64,000 bases of DNA from Flavobacteriales bacterium. GTDB lineage: Bacteria; Bacteroidota; Bacteroidia; Flavobacteriales_F; PHOS-HE28. Location: contig JADKFY010000010.1 in the NCBI GenBank assembly GCA_016717305.1, forward strand, positions 62,001 through 126,000. Reading direction: 5' to 3'. Positions 56,010 through 64,000 of the stretch are shown here, one piece after another. The notes under the pieces were generated by a model. The model ran no database searches. It saw only the letters and a list, made by a program, of their open reading frames with translations, and was not told the DNA's origin. Position 1 is the first letter of the stretch; each line of letters opens with the position of its first letter. Both the position numbers and the translations under genes were made by a program.

Positions 56010-56896
56010 ACGTGTGCTTGTGGTTGGTTGCTGGAATGGATGTACCCGAAGAACACATCCTCCAAGCTCGGTTCCGTTGGGACGAACCCTTCGCCCGGAG
56101 CATTGTCACCCATAACGTGGATGATGGGTTTGCCAGCAACCAACTTGTTACTGATCAATTTACCGCTGGTCGCATAGCCTTCAAGTTCACTTTTTGCAAT
56201 GCTCTTCTCCCACACTTTACCGCGCATTTCGCGCAATGCCGCATCAGGAGGACCGGCATACAGCAGCTTTCCTTTATTGATGATGGCCATGTTGCCGCAC
56301 AGTTCCTGCACGTCCTGCACGATGTGCGTGCTGAGGATCACCACCACGTTCTCGCCGATCTCGGTGAGCAGGTTATAGAACCGGTTGCGCTCACCGGGGT
56401 CGAGGCCCGCGGTGGGCTCATCCACGATAATGAGCTTGGGCTCACCGATCAGGGATTGCGCGATGCCGAAGCGTTGCTTCATACCGCCGCTGAACCCACT
56501 GAGGCGGCGTTTGCGCTGCTCCCACAGGTTCACGCGATGCAACAAGGCCTCCACCAATGTCTTGCGCTCGCCCTTGTTCGTCACCCCTTTTAGCAGGGCG
56601 ATATGGTCCAGCATTTCGTAAGCGCTCACCCGTGGATACACACCGAATTCCTGGGGAAGGTAACCGAGCACACGGCGCACGGCATCCTTCTCATTGAGCA
56701 CATCCAAGTCGCCGAGCTTGGCGGTTCCCGCATCGGCTTCTTGGAGCGTAGCGAGGATGCGCATGAGCGTGCTCTTGCCGGCACCATTGGGTCCCAGCAG
56801 GCCGAACATGCCAGTAGGGATGGTGAGACTTACGTTGTCAAGCGCTTTCACGCCGTTTCCGTATGTTTTGCTGAGGCCGTTGATGACGAGTTCCAT
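56006..56896 (-). CDS. ABC transporter ATP-binding protein
   Basis: 296 residues from the ATG at 56896. Walker A is GPNGAGKSTLM, the Q loop is YLPQEFGVYP, the signature is LSGFSGGMKQR, Walker B is LIIVDEPTAGLD and the switch is LSTHIV. The C-terminal part (EPSLEDVFFGYI) is typical of exporter ATPases that pair with ABC-2 permeases. It is translationally coupled to the permease/M1 gene. The in-frame start at 56929 adds 11 non-conserved residues. Confidence 0.94.
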   Translation of the reverse strand: MELVINGLSKTYGNGVKALDNVSLTIPTGMFGLLGPNGAGKSTLMRILATLQEADAGTAKLGDLDVLNEKDAVRRVLGYLPQEFGVYPRVSAYEMLDHIALLKGVTNKGERKTLVEALLHRVNLWEQRKRRLSGFSGGMKQRFGIAQSLIGEPKLIIVDEPTAGLDPGERNRFYNLLTEIGENVVVILSTHIVQDVQELCGNMAIINKGKLLYAGPPDAALREMRGKVWEKSIAKSELEGYATSGKLISNKLVAGKPIIHVMGDNAPGEGFVPTEPSLEDVFFGYIHSSNQPQAHV

Positions 56897-57084
56897 GTCG
56901 AAGCGGTTTGGTACGCTGCGAAGATGCATGAAATCGAAGGTTGTTCACCCCTTGTTACACGAGCGGCAGATCCCAAGGTCCGGAGGTATGACAGGCTCAA
57001 CGATCACCTTGTCATAAGGGGCGTGCTGGATCCCGGTACTAAATGCAGGTCGGTCACGAAGCCAAGGACCAAGGTACCATCCGC

Positions 57085-57726
57085 TCAACGACCGAAATAC
57101 CGGTTAACGGCTTCGGTACGGTTCTGCACGTGCAATTTCTCATAGATGCGATGGATGTGCTGTTTGATCGTACCAGTGGAGATGCCCAGTCGTTCGCCGA
57201 TCTCCTTATATAAAAGGCCTTCCGCCAACAAGGCCAATACCTGCTGTTCACGCTCGCTGAGACCATCTTGAAGCCCTATGGTTCCATTGCGTTGCGGTCG
57301 CAAATGCGCAACGACACGGCGTGCGACATGTGCGCTCATTGGGCTCCCACCTTCGTTTATTTCTCGGATCGCAGTGAGGATCTCATCCGGAGTACTGCTC
57401 TTGAGAATGTAACCGTTCGCTCCCGCCTTGAGCGCCTCGAACACGCGGTGATCATCGTCATGTACGGTGTACATCAGGAATTGTGTTCCACTGCATCGTT
57501 GGCTGAGGGAGCGTACACAATCGATCCCACTGGCGCCGGGGAGGTTTATGTCCATCAGGATCACATCCGGACATACCCCGTCCAAGCGAAGTTGGGCATC
57601 TTCGGCGTTGCTATGTACGGTGAAGACTTCGATGCCTTCTTCAAAGATGAAAAGTGAACGTAAGGTCTCCCGGATGACCTTGTTGTCTTCAACGATACTG
57701 ACCTTGATCGAAGGTGCTGTGCCCAT
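57085..57726 (-). CDS. LuxR/NarL-type response regulator
   Basis: 213 residues. The receiver domain has the phospho-acceptor Asp59 in VILMDINLPGAS, with VEDN near the N-terminus and the Lys of ILKSS. The C-terminal LuxR helix-turn-helix is LSEREQQVLALLAEGLLYKE to GTIKQHIHRIYEKLHVQNRT. It lies 12 bases after its histidine kinase gene and 188 bases before the ABC genes on the same strand, so it may regulate them. Confidence 0.94.
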   Translation of the reverse strand: MGTAPSIKVSIVEDNKVIRETLRSLFIFEEGIEVFTVHSNAEDAQLRLDGVCPDVILMDINLPGASGIDCVRSLSQRCSGTQFLMYTVHDDDHRVFEALKAGANGYILKSSTPDEILTAIREINEGGSPMSAHVARRVVAHLRPQRNGTIGLQDGLSEREQQVLALLAEGLLYKEIGERLGISTGTIKQHIHRIYEKLHVQNRTEAVNRYFGR

Positions 57727-57738
57727 GGTGCGAAGGTC

Positions 57739-59652
57739 TTAGGTCCTGGCCGCTCCCACAATAGAACCTTCGTTACCAATGTTTGCCAACGGTATGCTGA
57801 AGCGGATCCGTGTTCCGTTCTGTGAACGGATCTCGATCCGACCTTGCAACGAAAGGATGCGTTTCCGGATGTTCCTGAGGCCATTGCCTTCACCCATGTC
57901 GGCTCCTTCGGGTAGGCCGTTCCCATTGTCCGTGATCTCCACGCTAAGGTCTGAATGGGAGGAAATGTGCAACGAGACTTTCGATGCATTGGCATGCTTG
58001 ACCACATTGTGGAGGGCTTCCTTGACCGAAAGGAAAACGTTGCGGCGTTGCTCGGAAGTCAAGGATCGTTCCGGCCATGGGCCATTGGCCACGACTTCCA
58101 ACTCGTAGGAATTCTCCAGGGCGTAGGTCCTTGCGTAGTTGCAGGTGTAGACCACGAGGTCTTCGACCTTCTCTTGATCAGGGTTCATTGACCAGATGAT
58201 CTGGCGCATGTTCCCGATCAGGTCTCCAGCAGAGACGGCAAGTTTGGAGAGTTGCGCGCGTTTGTCCGAGTCCTGCTCAACGCGCAATGCCATTTCGCTG
58301 CGGAGTTTTATTCCAGAGAGGCCCACGCCGATATCGTCATGCAGCTCACGACCTATCTCTTCGCGCAGTTGGAGTTCGTGGATCAAGCCGGCTTGTTGTA
58401 CCCGGAGTATTTCGCTTTCAGCCAGTTTGCGTTTGTTCCGATGGCGCAACGCGTTCACGTAGAAGATCATGGTGAATACGAAAAGGATAAGTGCTCCACC
58501 GATCAACCACATGTTGCGTCTATAGCGCTCAATGCGAAGCACCTCGGCCACTCGTTCACGCTCGTTACGTTCGTTCAAGAGTTCATTGTCGGTTTGTAGG
58601 AGGTCGGCTTGCGTGGCCAAGGCCTGATGGGTATTTCGTGCTGCGATCGTACTGTCCAAATTGCGCCACACATGGGTCTGGGACAAGGCGTTCTTGACGT
58701 CTCCCATGTCCTCGTATGCACGAGACGCATCTCGCGCGAAATTCCGGCGAGTTGCGGCACCGATCTCGTTCATATGGATGCTCAGATGCTGCTCCGCGAT
58801 GGCGAGTGTACGTTCTGCTTCCTCCATCCGGCGCAACAGGATCAATGCCTTGGCCTTTCCCACCAAAGCGTCCAAGGCCACGTCCTGGTCCTTGGAGTCC
58901 AACGTCCCTTTGAATGCTCTTGCGAAATGGGTCAATGCACTGTCCGTGTTCTGTAGCTCGAGATCGAGTTCGCCGAGTGACCAATTTGCCACTGCGATCG
59001 CACGCCCTTGTCCTGCCAAAGTTGCAAGCGCTAAAGAACGGCGCAGATGATATTCCGCGCTGTCACTGTTCAACGACCGGGTCAAATAGGTGCCCAAGTT
59101 CCCATGAATGTGATGAAGCTCGGATAGCGGCCATGACGTCCGGGAACGAACGGGGAACCAGTGCAAGGCTTTCTTCAAATAGGGGATGGCCAGGTCTCCG
59201 TTCTGGATATTCTCGTGCAACAACCCCTTCAAGTTGTATACGTTCGCGATCTTCAAGCTGTCGTCCAGTTGGAAGGCCATTTGCTCGGCCCGGTCCAGGT
59301 CGCGCATGGCCTCGTTGAACAACCCTTCGTAGTAGAGTACTTCCGCCCGGTAGCTCAATAGGTAATAGCGTATTTCGATTTCATCCTCTTCGATCGCGCT
59401 TAACAATGACCCTATGAGGACCGTCGCACTATCCCCATTGAAGATGTCCATTTGGTGCAGGATCGCAGCCATTTGGGCGTTGTGCAAAGGATCAACGAGT
59501 TGTTGTTCCTGTGCAGTGTTGGTGCTCACACCATCTTGGGCAGGTAAAGCGAAAATGCCAAAATAGAACAACGCACAAAGTGCAAGTGCGTATCGTTCCA
59601 CCTTGGAATAGGACAATGGTGATCGCCAGGAAAGGGTTTGTCGCACAAGCAT
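57739..59652 (-). CDS. histidine kinase with TPR sensor region, HisKA_3 type
   Basis: 637 residues. A signal peptide or anchor (ALALCALFYFGIFALPAQ) is followed by TPR-like helical repeats (about 60-340) that would lie in the periplasm, a short coiled coil, one membrane helix (MWLIGGALILFVFTMIFYV, residues 381-399) and the cytoplasmic kinase. The phospho-His438 is in REEIGRELHDDIGVGL, and the ATPase domain shows VKEALHNVVKHANASKV and EITDNGNGLPEG. TPR plus HisKA_3 kinases paired with LuxR regulators are common in Bacteroidota. The signal sensed is unknown. Confidence 0.92.
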   Translation of the reverse strand: MLVRQTLSWRSPLSYSKVERYALALCALFYFGIFALPAQDGVSTNTAQEQQLVDPLHNAQMAAILHQMDIFNGDSATVLIGSLLSAIEEDEIEIRYYLLSYRAEVLYYEGLFNEAMRDLDRAEQMAFQLDDSLKIANVYNLKGLLHENIQNGDLAIPYLKKALHWFPVRSRTSWPLSELHHIHGNLGTYLTRSLNSDSAEYHLRRSLALATLAGQGRAIAVANWSLGELDLELQNTDSALTHFARAFKGTLDSKDQDVALDALVGKAKALILLRRMEEAERTLAIAEQHLSIHMNEIGAATRRNFARDASRAYEDMGDVKNALSQTHVWRNLDSTIAARNTHQALATQADLLQTDNELLNERNERERVAEVLRIERYRRNMWLIGGALILFVFTMIFYVNALRHRNKRKLAESEILRVQQAGLIHELQLREEIGRELHDDIGVGLSGIKLRSEMALRVEQDSDKRAQLSKLAVSAGDLIGNMRQIIWSMNPDQEKVEDLVVYTCNYARTYALENSYELEVVANGPWPERSLTSEQRRNVFLSVKEALHNVVKHANASKVSLHISSHSDLSVEITDNGNGLPEGADMGEGNGLRNIRKRILSLQGRIEIRSQNGTRIRFSIPLANIGNEGSIVGAART

Positions 59653-59745
59653 CTTTTATTCCGTACAATAGCCTTGACCGTTCCACTGGTAAGGTAACAA
59701 GCTATTTCGGTAGAGCGTTCGTTTCAAATGTTCGAAATTTGGCCC

Positions 59746-61776
59746 ATGCGCAAGATTACGCTCATTGTATTCATTTCCTATGCGAATCTGATCCTGGCCC
59801 AACAATGGAACTGGGCTGTGAGTGCCGGCGATGGAAGTAATGTGGACCAGTGCTATGGTATCGCCACGGACAGTGAAGGCAATGCTTATTGGGCCGGGAG
59901 TGTGAGAGGTACTTCAGAGTTCGGATGCGGCACCATCACCACAGGGAGCAATACGGCAGGTGTGCTGGCCAAGTACGATGCGGCTGGGAATTGCCTGTGG
60001 GTGCGAAGCGTTCTGGTCACTTTTAACGATGCTTTCGCGTACGATATCGCCATCGATGCAGAAGACCGGATCTACATCACCGGCAGTTACAACGGTAATG
60101 CTGTCTTCAGTGATGACGTGACCTTGAGTTCGTTGGGGAGCGACGACATCTTCCTGGCGCGCTATGATGAGGAAGGGAATTGCATTTGGGCGCGTCGTGC
60201 TGGAAGTAGCGGAAGCAGTGATGAAGCACGGGGTGTAGCAGTATCGGACAGCGGCGATGTGTTCATTGCAGGATACAGTGGTGGTACCACGATCCGCTTC
60301 GATGATATCATGGTCCCGAATCCCGGGAATTTTCGGCAGATCATAATAGCGCGGTATGACAGCACAGGTACCGTGCAATGGGCGAAGGCGAGCACGGGCA
60401 ACGGGCAGAGCAAATCCGCTCGCGGCATAGCGCTGGCCAACGGCCGGTTGTTCGTTACAGGGCAGTTCAGCTTTACGGTGGGTACGTTCGACGGACTACC
60501 GATCTCGAGCACCAACACAGGTGGAAAGGCATACGTGTTGGCGTGCGACCTGGACGGTAATGCCCTTTGGGCGAACAGTTATGGTTCAGGTGATCATGAG
60601 GGTATGGGTATCACTGCGGATACGCTCGGCAATGTGTTCATGGTCGGGAGGCTTTGGGGCAGCATGTCCCTTCCGGATGACACCCTCGTTTCCGTGAGCA
60701 GTAATGATGACTTCGTGATCCTGAGGTTCGATTCGGACGGCAACTACCAATGGGGCAAGAGCACAGGCTCCACACAGCGTGATCTCAGTTGGAGCGCAGC
60801 AGCAGATGGTCAGGGCAATGCTTATGTAGCGGTACAGTTCAGCGCCACGGTCGATTTCTTCGGTACTGTGCTTTCCAGTTCCGGTGGCGAGGATATCGCG
60901 ATCCTGAAGATGGATGGCGCTGGTGATGTTGTCTGGGCGCAGAGGGCCGGCGGCAACCAACGTGATGTACCGCTTTGCATCCACCGACAGGCCGCAGAGC
61001 CGCACCAACTGTACTTTGGTGGTTATTACTGGGGCTTCGTCACCTACGGCAGCACCACCATCGATGATGTGGCGAACGGTGATGCGATGATGATCTCTGC
61101 CACGGATACCACCTTCGATGTGAGCCTATACGCCCCACGGGTATGCCCTGGTGCTTGCGACGGTGAGGCGGTTGCATTTACTAGCGGTCAAGGGCCATTC
61201 GGGTACAACTGGAACGTTGGCGCCACGACACCGACGATCGATGGTCTGTGCGCGAACTACTATGTCGTGGAGGTGACCGATGCCAATGGACAAGTGCGCA
61301 TCGACACGGTGTATGTTGAGGAGCATGCCGACCCAGACTATACACTTCAAGTACAGAATGATTCACTCTGGATCACGGGTGGTGAGAGCTACACATGGTA
61401 TTTCAATGGAACAACGGTGGTCGGTGATAGCGCTTCACATGTTGCTGAGGCGACCGGTAACTACCATGCATTGGTAACGGATGCTTTCGGCTGCCAGTGG
61501 AATAGCGATACGATCATCGTGGTGCTGAATGTTGGGCTCGCGGAAAAGCACGTGGCGACATTGCGCGTGTGGCCGAACCCGGCATCGCATATGTTGAATG
61601 TGGAATACCCCGGTGCGCAGAAGACCTTGGCCGAACTGATCAACAGCGCCGGGCAACGGGTGCGGTCCTTCACACTTCGTCCGGGAGTAAATGCGTTGGA
61701 CTTATCCGGTGTTGAAAGCGGGCTTTATGCGTTGCGGTCGGTTAAGGGGGAAGTGGTTCGGGTGATCGTGGAGTAA
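59746..61776 (+). CDS. SBBP-like beta-propeller protein with SprB-like module and T9SS sorting domain
   Basis: 676 residues from the ATG at 59746; an ATG six codons upstream is also in frame. The signal peptide is KITLIVFISYANLILAQ. About ten repeats of the SBBP type follow (GIATDSEGNAYWAGSVRG, DDIFLARYDEEGNCIWARRA). Then comes an SprB-like repeat (PRVCPGACDGEAVAFTSGQG to YVVEVTDANGQ), a second Ig-like part and a T9SS tail (VWPNPASHMLNVEYPG). Likely a surface adhesin; ligand unknown. Confidence 0.87.
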   Translation: MRKITLIVFISYANLILAQQWNWAVSAGDGSNVDQCYGIATDSEGNAYWAGSVRGTSEFGCGTITTGSNTAGVLAKYDAAGNCLWVRSVLVTFNDAFAYDIAIDAEDRIYITGSYNGNAVFSDDVTLSSLGSDDIFLARYDEEGNCIWARRAGSSGSSDEARGVAVSDSGDVFIAGYSGGTTIRFDDIMVPNPGNFRQIIIARYDSTGTVQWAKASTGNGQSKSARGIALANGRLFVTGQFSFTVGTFDGLPISSTNTGGKAYVLACDLDGNALWANSYGSGDHEGMGITADTLGNVFMVGRLWGSMSLPDDTLVSVSSNDDFVILRFDSDGNYQWGKSTGSTQRDLSWSAAADGQGNAYVAVQFSATVDFFGTVLSSSGGEDIAILKMDGAGDVVWAQRAGGNQRDVPLCIHRQAAEPHQLYFGGYYWGFVTYGSTTIDDVANGDAMMISATDTTFDVSLYAPRVCPGACDGEAVAFTSGQGPFGYNWNVGATTPTIDGLCANYYVVEVTDANGQVRIDTVYVEEHADPDYTLQVQNDSLWITGGESYTWYFNGTTVVGDSASHVAEATGNYHALVTDAFGCQWNSDTIIVVLNVGLAEKHVATLRVWPNPASHMLNVEYPGAQKTLAELINSAGQRVRSFTLRPGVNALDLSGVESGLYALRSVKGEVVRVIVE

Positions 61777-61779
61777 GGT

Positions 61780-61917
61780 TGGGTCCCGCGTGAGGGATAG
61801 GAGCGGCACCCCGCAAAGGACCGAGGCGTTTGCCGAGGGCCTGCGGAGCATAGCGGATAGCCCGACGGTGTGCTCCTGAGCGGAGCGAAAGGACAACACC
61901 GGCACGCCCAAAAGCAT
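61780..61917. repeat. structured intergenic element (GAGGGATAG ... GCGGATAGCCCG)
   Basis: It fills the whole gap between two convergent genes. It contains GTGAGGGATAGGAGCGGCA near the start and GCGGATAGCCCG near 61855, with several GC-rich inverted segments (CGGTGT with ACACCG). From memory, such GAGGGATAG/GGATAGCCCG elements recur in Bacteroidota genomes; I cannot name the family. It may act as a terminator region for both genes. Confidence 0.4.
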
Positions 61918-62574
61918 TCAATCCCGGTTCTTCTTCGCCTTTATTTCAGAACGCACTTTGTACAACCGCTCGCTGAAGCCGCCTTCCTTTTCGAATGCCC
62001 TTGCTTGGCTGTCCACCTGTTTATCCAAGAGGTGTAAGGCGATCTTGCACAGTGTCTGCCCCACGTTCGCGCTCAGTTCCGCATAGGCGCGGTCCTTCAC
62101 GGTGCGCGGCGTGCGTGCGGTGAGTGGTCCTTCAACCGCCTGTAAACGCTCGTCTTTTTCGCGCAGCCACACCATTTGTATCCAGCGGGCCAACTCATCG
62201 GGATCTTTGCAGCGTGCGTTGCTCAGTTCTTTCCGGCGTGGGTCCATGGGTTCCCAAAGCGGCAGTTTGCGATGCTCCAAGTAGGATTCGTAATCCAGCC
62301 GTAGTTCGTCCAAGCTGGCACGTGCCACACCGGTAAGGTTCAGTTCCAATTTCTTGGTGGTGGCGCTGATCTTGCTGCCTTCTGCAATATTTCGTTCGCC
62401 GCTGCGTGCGGCTTGTTCCATTTGGTCTCTTGTGCGGCTACCATTGGGTATGTAGCGGTCCACAAAGCGCACGGTAACATCGTAGAGCAGCTTGGCCACT
62501 TGGTAGCTTTTCAGCTTTTCATACCCGCCGTTGGGGGGAATTATGGCAGAGTATTTTGGGTCGCGGCGTTGCAT
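61918..62574 (-). CDS. four-helix-bundle (suffix domain) protein
   Basis: 218 residues from the ATG at 62574. The first half matches the 23S-rRNA-IVP/four-helix-bundle pattern (YEKLKSYQVAKLLYDVTVRF, RDQMEQAARSGERNIAEGSK), and the second carries the suffix part (RASLDELRLDYESYLEHRKL to FSERLYKVRSEIKAKK). These proteins often occur as genome-mobile, repeated genes in Bacteroidota, and their role is unknown. Palindromic repeats lie directly upstream of the start (62603-62680). Confidence 0.85.
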   Translation of the reverse strand: MQRRDPKYSAIIPPNGGYEKLKSYQVAKLLYDVTVRFVDRYIPNGSRTRDQMEQAARSGERNIAEGSKISATTKKLELNLTGVARASLDELRLDYESYLEHRKLPLWEPMDPRRKELSNARCKDPDELARWIQMVWLREKDERLQAVEGPLTARTPRTVKDRAYAELSANVGQTLCKIALHLLDKQVDSQARAFEKEGGFSERLYKVRSEIKAKKNRD

Positions 62575-62602
62575 TGGTTCCAAGGTAGGGGCTGTTGGGG
62601 TA

Positions 62603-62680
62603 AATGGACACGAATGGACGAAAATGGACGTTCCTACTCCTACCATACAGCAGGTCCATTATCGTCCATTCGTGTCCATT
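62603..62680. repeat. inverted repeat with ATGGACACG-type arms
   Basis: 27-bp arms (62603-62629 and 62654-62680) match at 26 of 27 positions and are built of AATGGAC words. It sits just upstream of the four-helix-bundle gene. Confidence 0.75.
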
Positions 62681-62710
62681 GTATTTCTGTTCATTTTACA
62701 TTTTTCGTAA

Positions 62711-62739
62711 GCCCACTCTCCAATTTTGGAGAGGGGGCT
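62711..62739. repeat. CTCTCCAATTTTGGAGAG hairpin
   Basis: A near-perfect palindrome (62716-62733) extended by GCCC and GGGC, 10 bases past the dinB stop. It may serve as a terminator, although a T run is missing. It resembles the CTCTCC/GGAGAG repeats I associate with Bacteroidota intergenic regions. Confidence 0.45.
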
Positions 62740-62748
62740 TGGGGGTGG

Positions 62749-63969
62749 CTAGGTCCTCCTATTCGCCAACAACACCGGTGCCTGCCCATCAAAAGGGTTG
62801 TCCATTCTTCCGATGCTCTTCGCATCCATACCCGCAGCACGCATCACCACGCGATCACCGAAACGCTTGCGCACCTTGTCCATCGCTTGGTACAGGTCCA
62901 TGGCCTCTTGCGTATCGGTGAAGGCATCCATCTGGTGGCCACCGCCCACGAGGTGACTGTAGCGCACGCCCACCAATCGGATCCGCTGGCGGCGGTCATA
63001 CAACGTGCGGAACAGCTCGTGTACGGCGGGTAATATGATGTGGTCGCAGGCCGTGTAGCCGATGCGCAGCTGCTTGGTATGCGTGTTCATGTCGGCATAG
63101 CGGATCTTCACGGCCACGCAGCTGGTGAGCTTGCTGCCCTTGCGCAGTTGGAAGGCGAGGCTCTCGGCCATGGCGGTAAGCAGGCCTTTCAACTTCACCA
63201 CATCGATCGTATCCTGTGCAAAAGTGCGTTCCGTGCTGATGCTCTTGCGCTCGTGCCACGCGATCACCGGACTGTCATCGATCCCGTTCGCCTTGCGCCA
63301 AAGCACCGGGCCATGCTCGCCGAGTAGGCGTTTCATCAGATCGATCTGCAACTCCTGCATGGTATGGATCTTCGCCACGCCCATGCTGCGCAGCAGGTGT
63401 GCCGTCTTGCCGCCCACGCCGGGAATGCGCTCTATGGGCATCGGCGCGAGGAAGGGTTTCTCTGTTCCGCCGGGCACCTGCAACTGACCATCCGGCCGGT
63501 GCTTTGCCTCGCCGGTGGCCACCTTGCTCACGGTCTTGTTGATGCTCATTCCGAAACTGTTCGGCAGCCCGCTCTCTTTGATGATCCGTTGCCGCAGCTC
63601 CGTGGCCATCTTCCAACTGCCTTGGAAACGGTCGGTTCCGCTCAGGTCCGCGTAGAACTCGTCCACACTGCTCTTCTCGAACAGCGGCACATGTGCGCGG
63701 ATGATCTCCGTCACCTCATCGCTCTTGCGCAGGTAGGCGCCGCTGTCACCACGAAGGATGATCGCCTCGGGGCATAGCTGCTTGGCCATCTTCATCGGCA
63801 TGGCACTGCGCACCCCGAAGGCGCGCGCCTCGTAACTGCACGATGCCACCACGCCGCGGTCGCTATCACTACCGATCAGCACGGGCCTGCCTATCAGCTT
63901 CGGTTCGCGTATGCGTTCCACGCTCACGAAGAAGGTATTCAGGTCGAGGTGGAGGATCGTTCGTTCCAT
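62749..63969 (-). CDS. dinB: DNA polymerase IV (Y family)
   Basis: A translesion polymerase of 406 residues. The catalytic site has Asp9 in HLDLNTFFVSVE and the pair in SSVDEFYADLSG. VVASCSYEARAFGVRSAMPM and NKTVSKVATGEAKHRPDG are family signatures, and PIERIPGVGGKTAHLLRSMG is the helix-hairpin-helix. A little-finger domain follows. The ATG is at 63969 near the window edge. The gene is in the same window as the second-type DnaE, which has been linked to mutagenic repair in related genomes. Confidence 0.94.
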   Translation of the reverse strand: MERTILHLDLNTFFVSVERIREPKLIGRPVLIGSDSDRGVVASCSYEARAFGVRSAMPMKMAKQLCPEAIILRGDSGAYLRKSDEVTEIIRAHVPLFEKSSVDEFYADLSGTDRFQGSWKMATELRQRIIKESGLPNSFGMSINKTVSKVATGEAKHRPDGQLQVPGGTEKPFLAPMPIERIPGVGGKTAHLLRSMGVAKIHTMQELQIDLMKRLLGEHGPVLWRKANGIDDSPVIAWHERKSISTERTFAQDTIDVVKLKGLLTAMAESLAFQLRKGSKLTSCVAVKIRYADMNTHTKQLRIGYTACDHIILPAVHELFRTLYDRRQRIRLVGVRYSHLVGGGHQMDAFTDTQEAMDLYQAMDKVRKRFGDRVVMRAAGMDAKSIGRMDNPFDGQAPVLLANRRT

Positions 63970-64000
63970 GTGCTATTCGCGATCGTCGGTCAGCGGGTGC

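Overview
The window is from a member of the Bacteroidota, most likely of the Flavobacteriales or a near relative. Four signs support this. Nine genes end in type IX secretion (T9SS) C-terminal sorting domains. Promoters have the Bacteroidota form TTG-N18-21-TAnnTTTG, where TTCG often replaces TTTG. The primary sigma factor is the short form of about 288 residues. Family types are typical of the phylum: TonB receptor plus DUF4249 lipoprotein, fused two-subunit E1 dehydrogenase, ABC permease fused to an M1 peptidase, and a GAPDH of about 485 residues. Gene content is chromosomal; I see no prophage, CRISPR array, rRNA operon or transposase.

Layout. 1-9.5 kb holds the end of a secreted protein and then housekeeping genes: gap, rpoD, a DegP-type protease, dapF, mltG and a phosphohexomutase. 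9.5-19.8 kb holds a giant 14-repeat FG-GAP secreted protein, a DUF2279 protein, a NUDIX hydrolase, an Smr protein, the RNase P RNA gene, an SGNH-like protein, a two-gene secreted pair and an HD hydrolase. 20-25 kb holds trxB and a TonB receptor/DUF4249 operon. 25.1-25.7 kb is a tRNA-Pro(GGG) gene embedded in a tandem array of broken tRNA copies that carry hairpin inserts. 25.9-36.6 kb holds an M1 peptidase lipoprotein, a secreted thioredoxin-like protein, an esterase/E1 dehydrogenase operon, an AIM24 protein, a PDZ-only secreted protein, an S4 protein and a DUF1275 protein. 36.6-41.8 kb holds tRNA-Arg(CCG), typA, a tRNA-like relic, a second TonB receptor and a diverged relic of the 3' end of typA. 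42-48.6 kb is mostly secreted proteins, two of them frameshifted. 49-52.4 kb is a second-type DnaE polymerase gene with one frameshift and two in-frame palindromic insertions. 52.4-59.7 kb carries an ABC exporter/M1 fusion and a LuxR-type two-component system on one strand. The end holds another secreted protein, a four-helix-bundle protein and dinB.

The most unusual theme is the variety of short palindromic elements. Several have arms built of short repeated words, often about 7 nt. They lie between genes, but some also sit inside a tRNA-derived array and inside the polymerase reading frame, as Rickettsia palindromic elements do. Three one-base frameshifts within 5 kb (45.9-50.9 kb) may be assembly errors and should be checked first.
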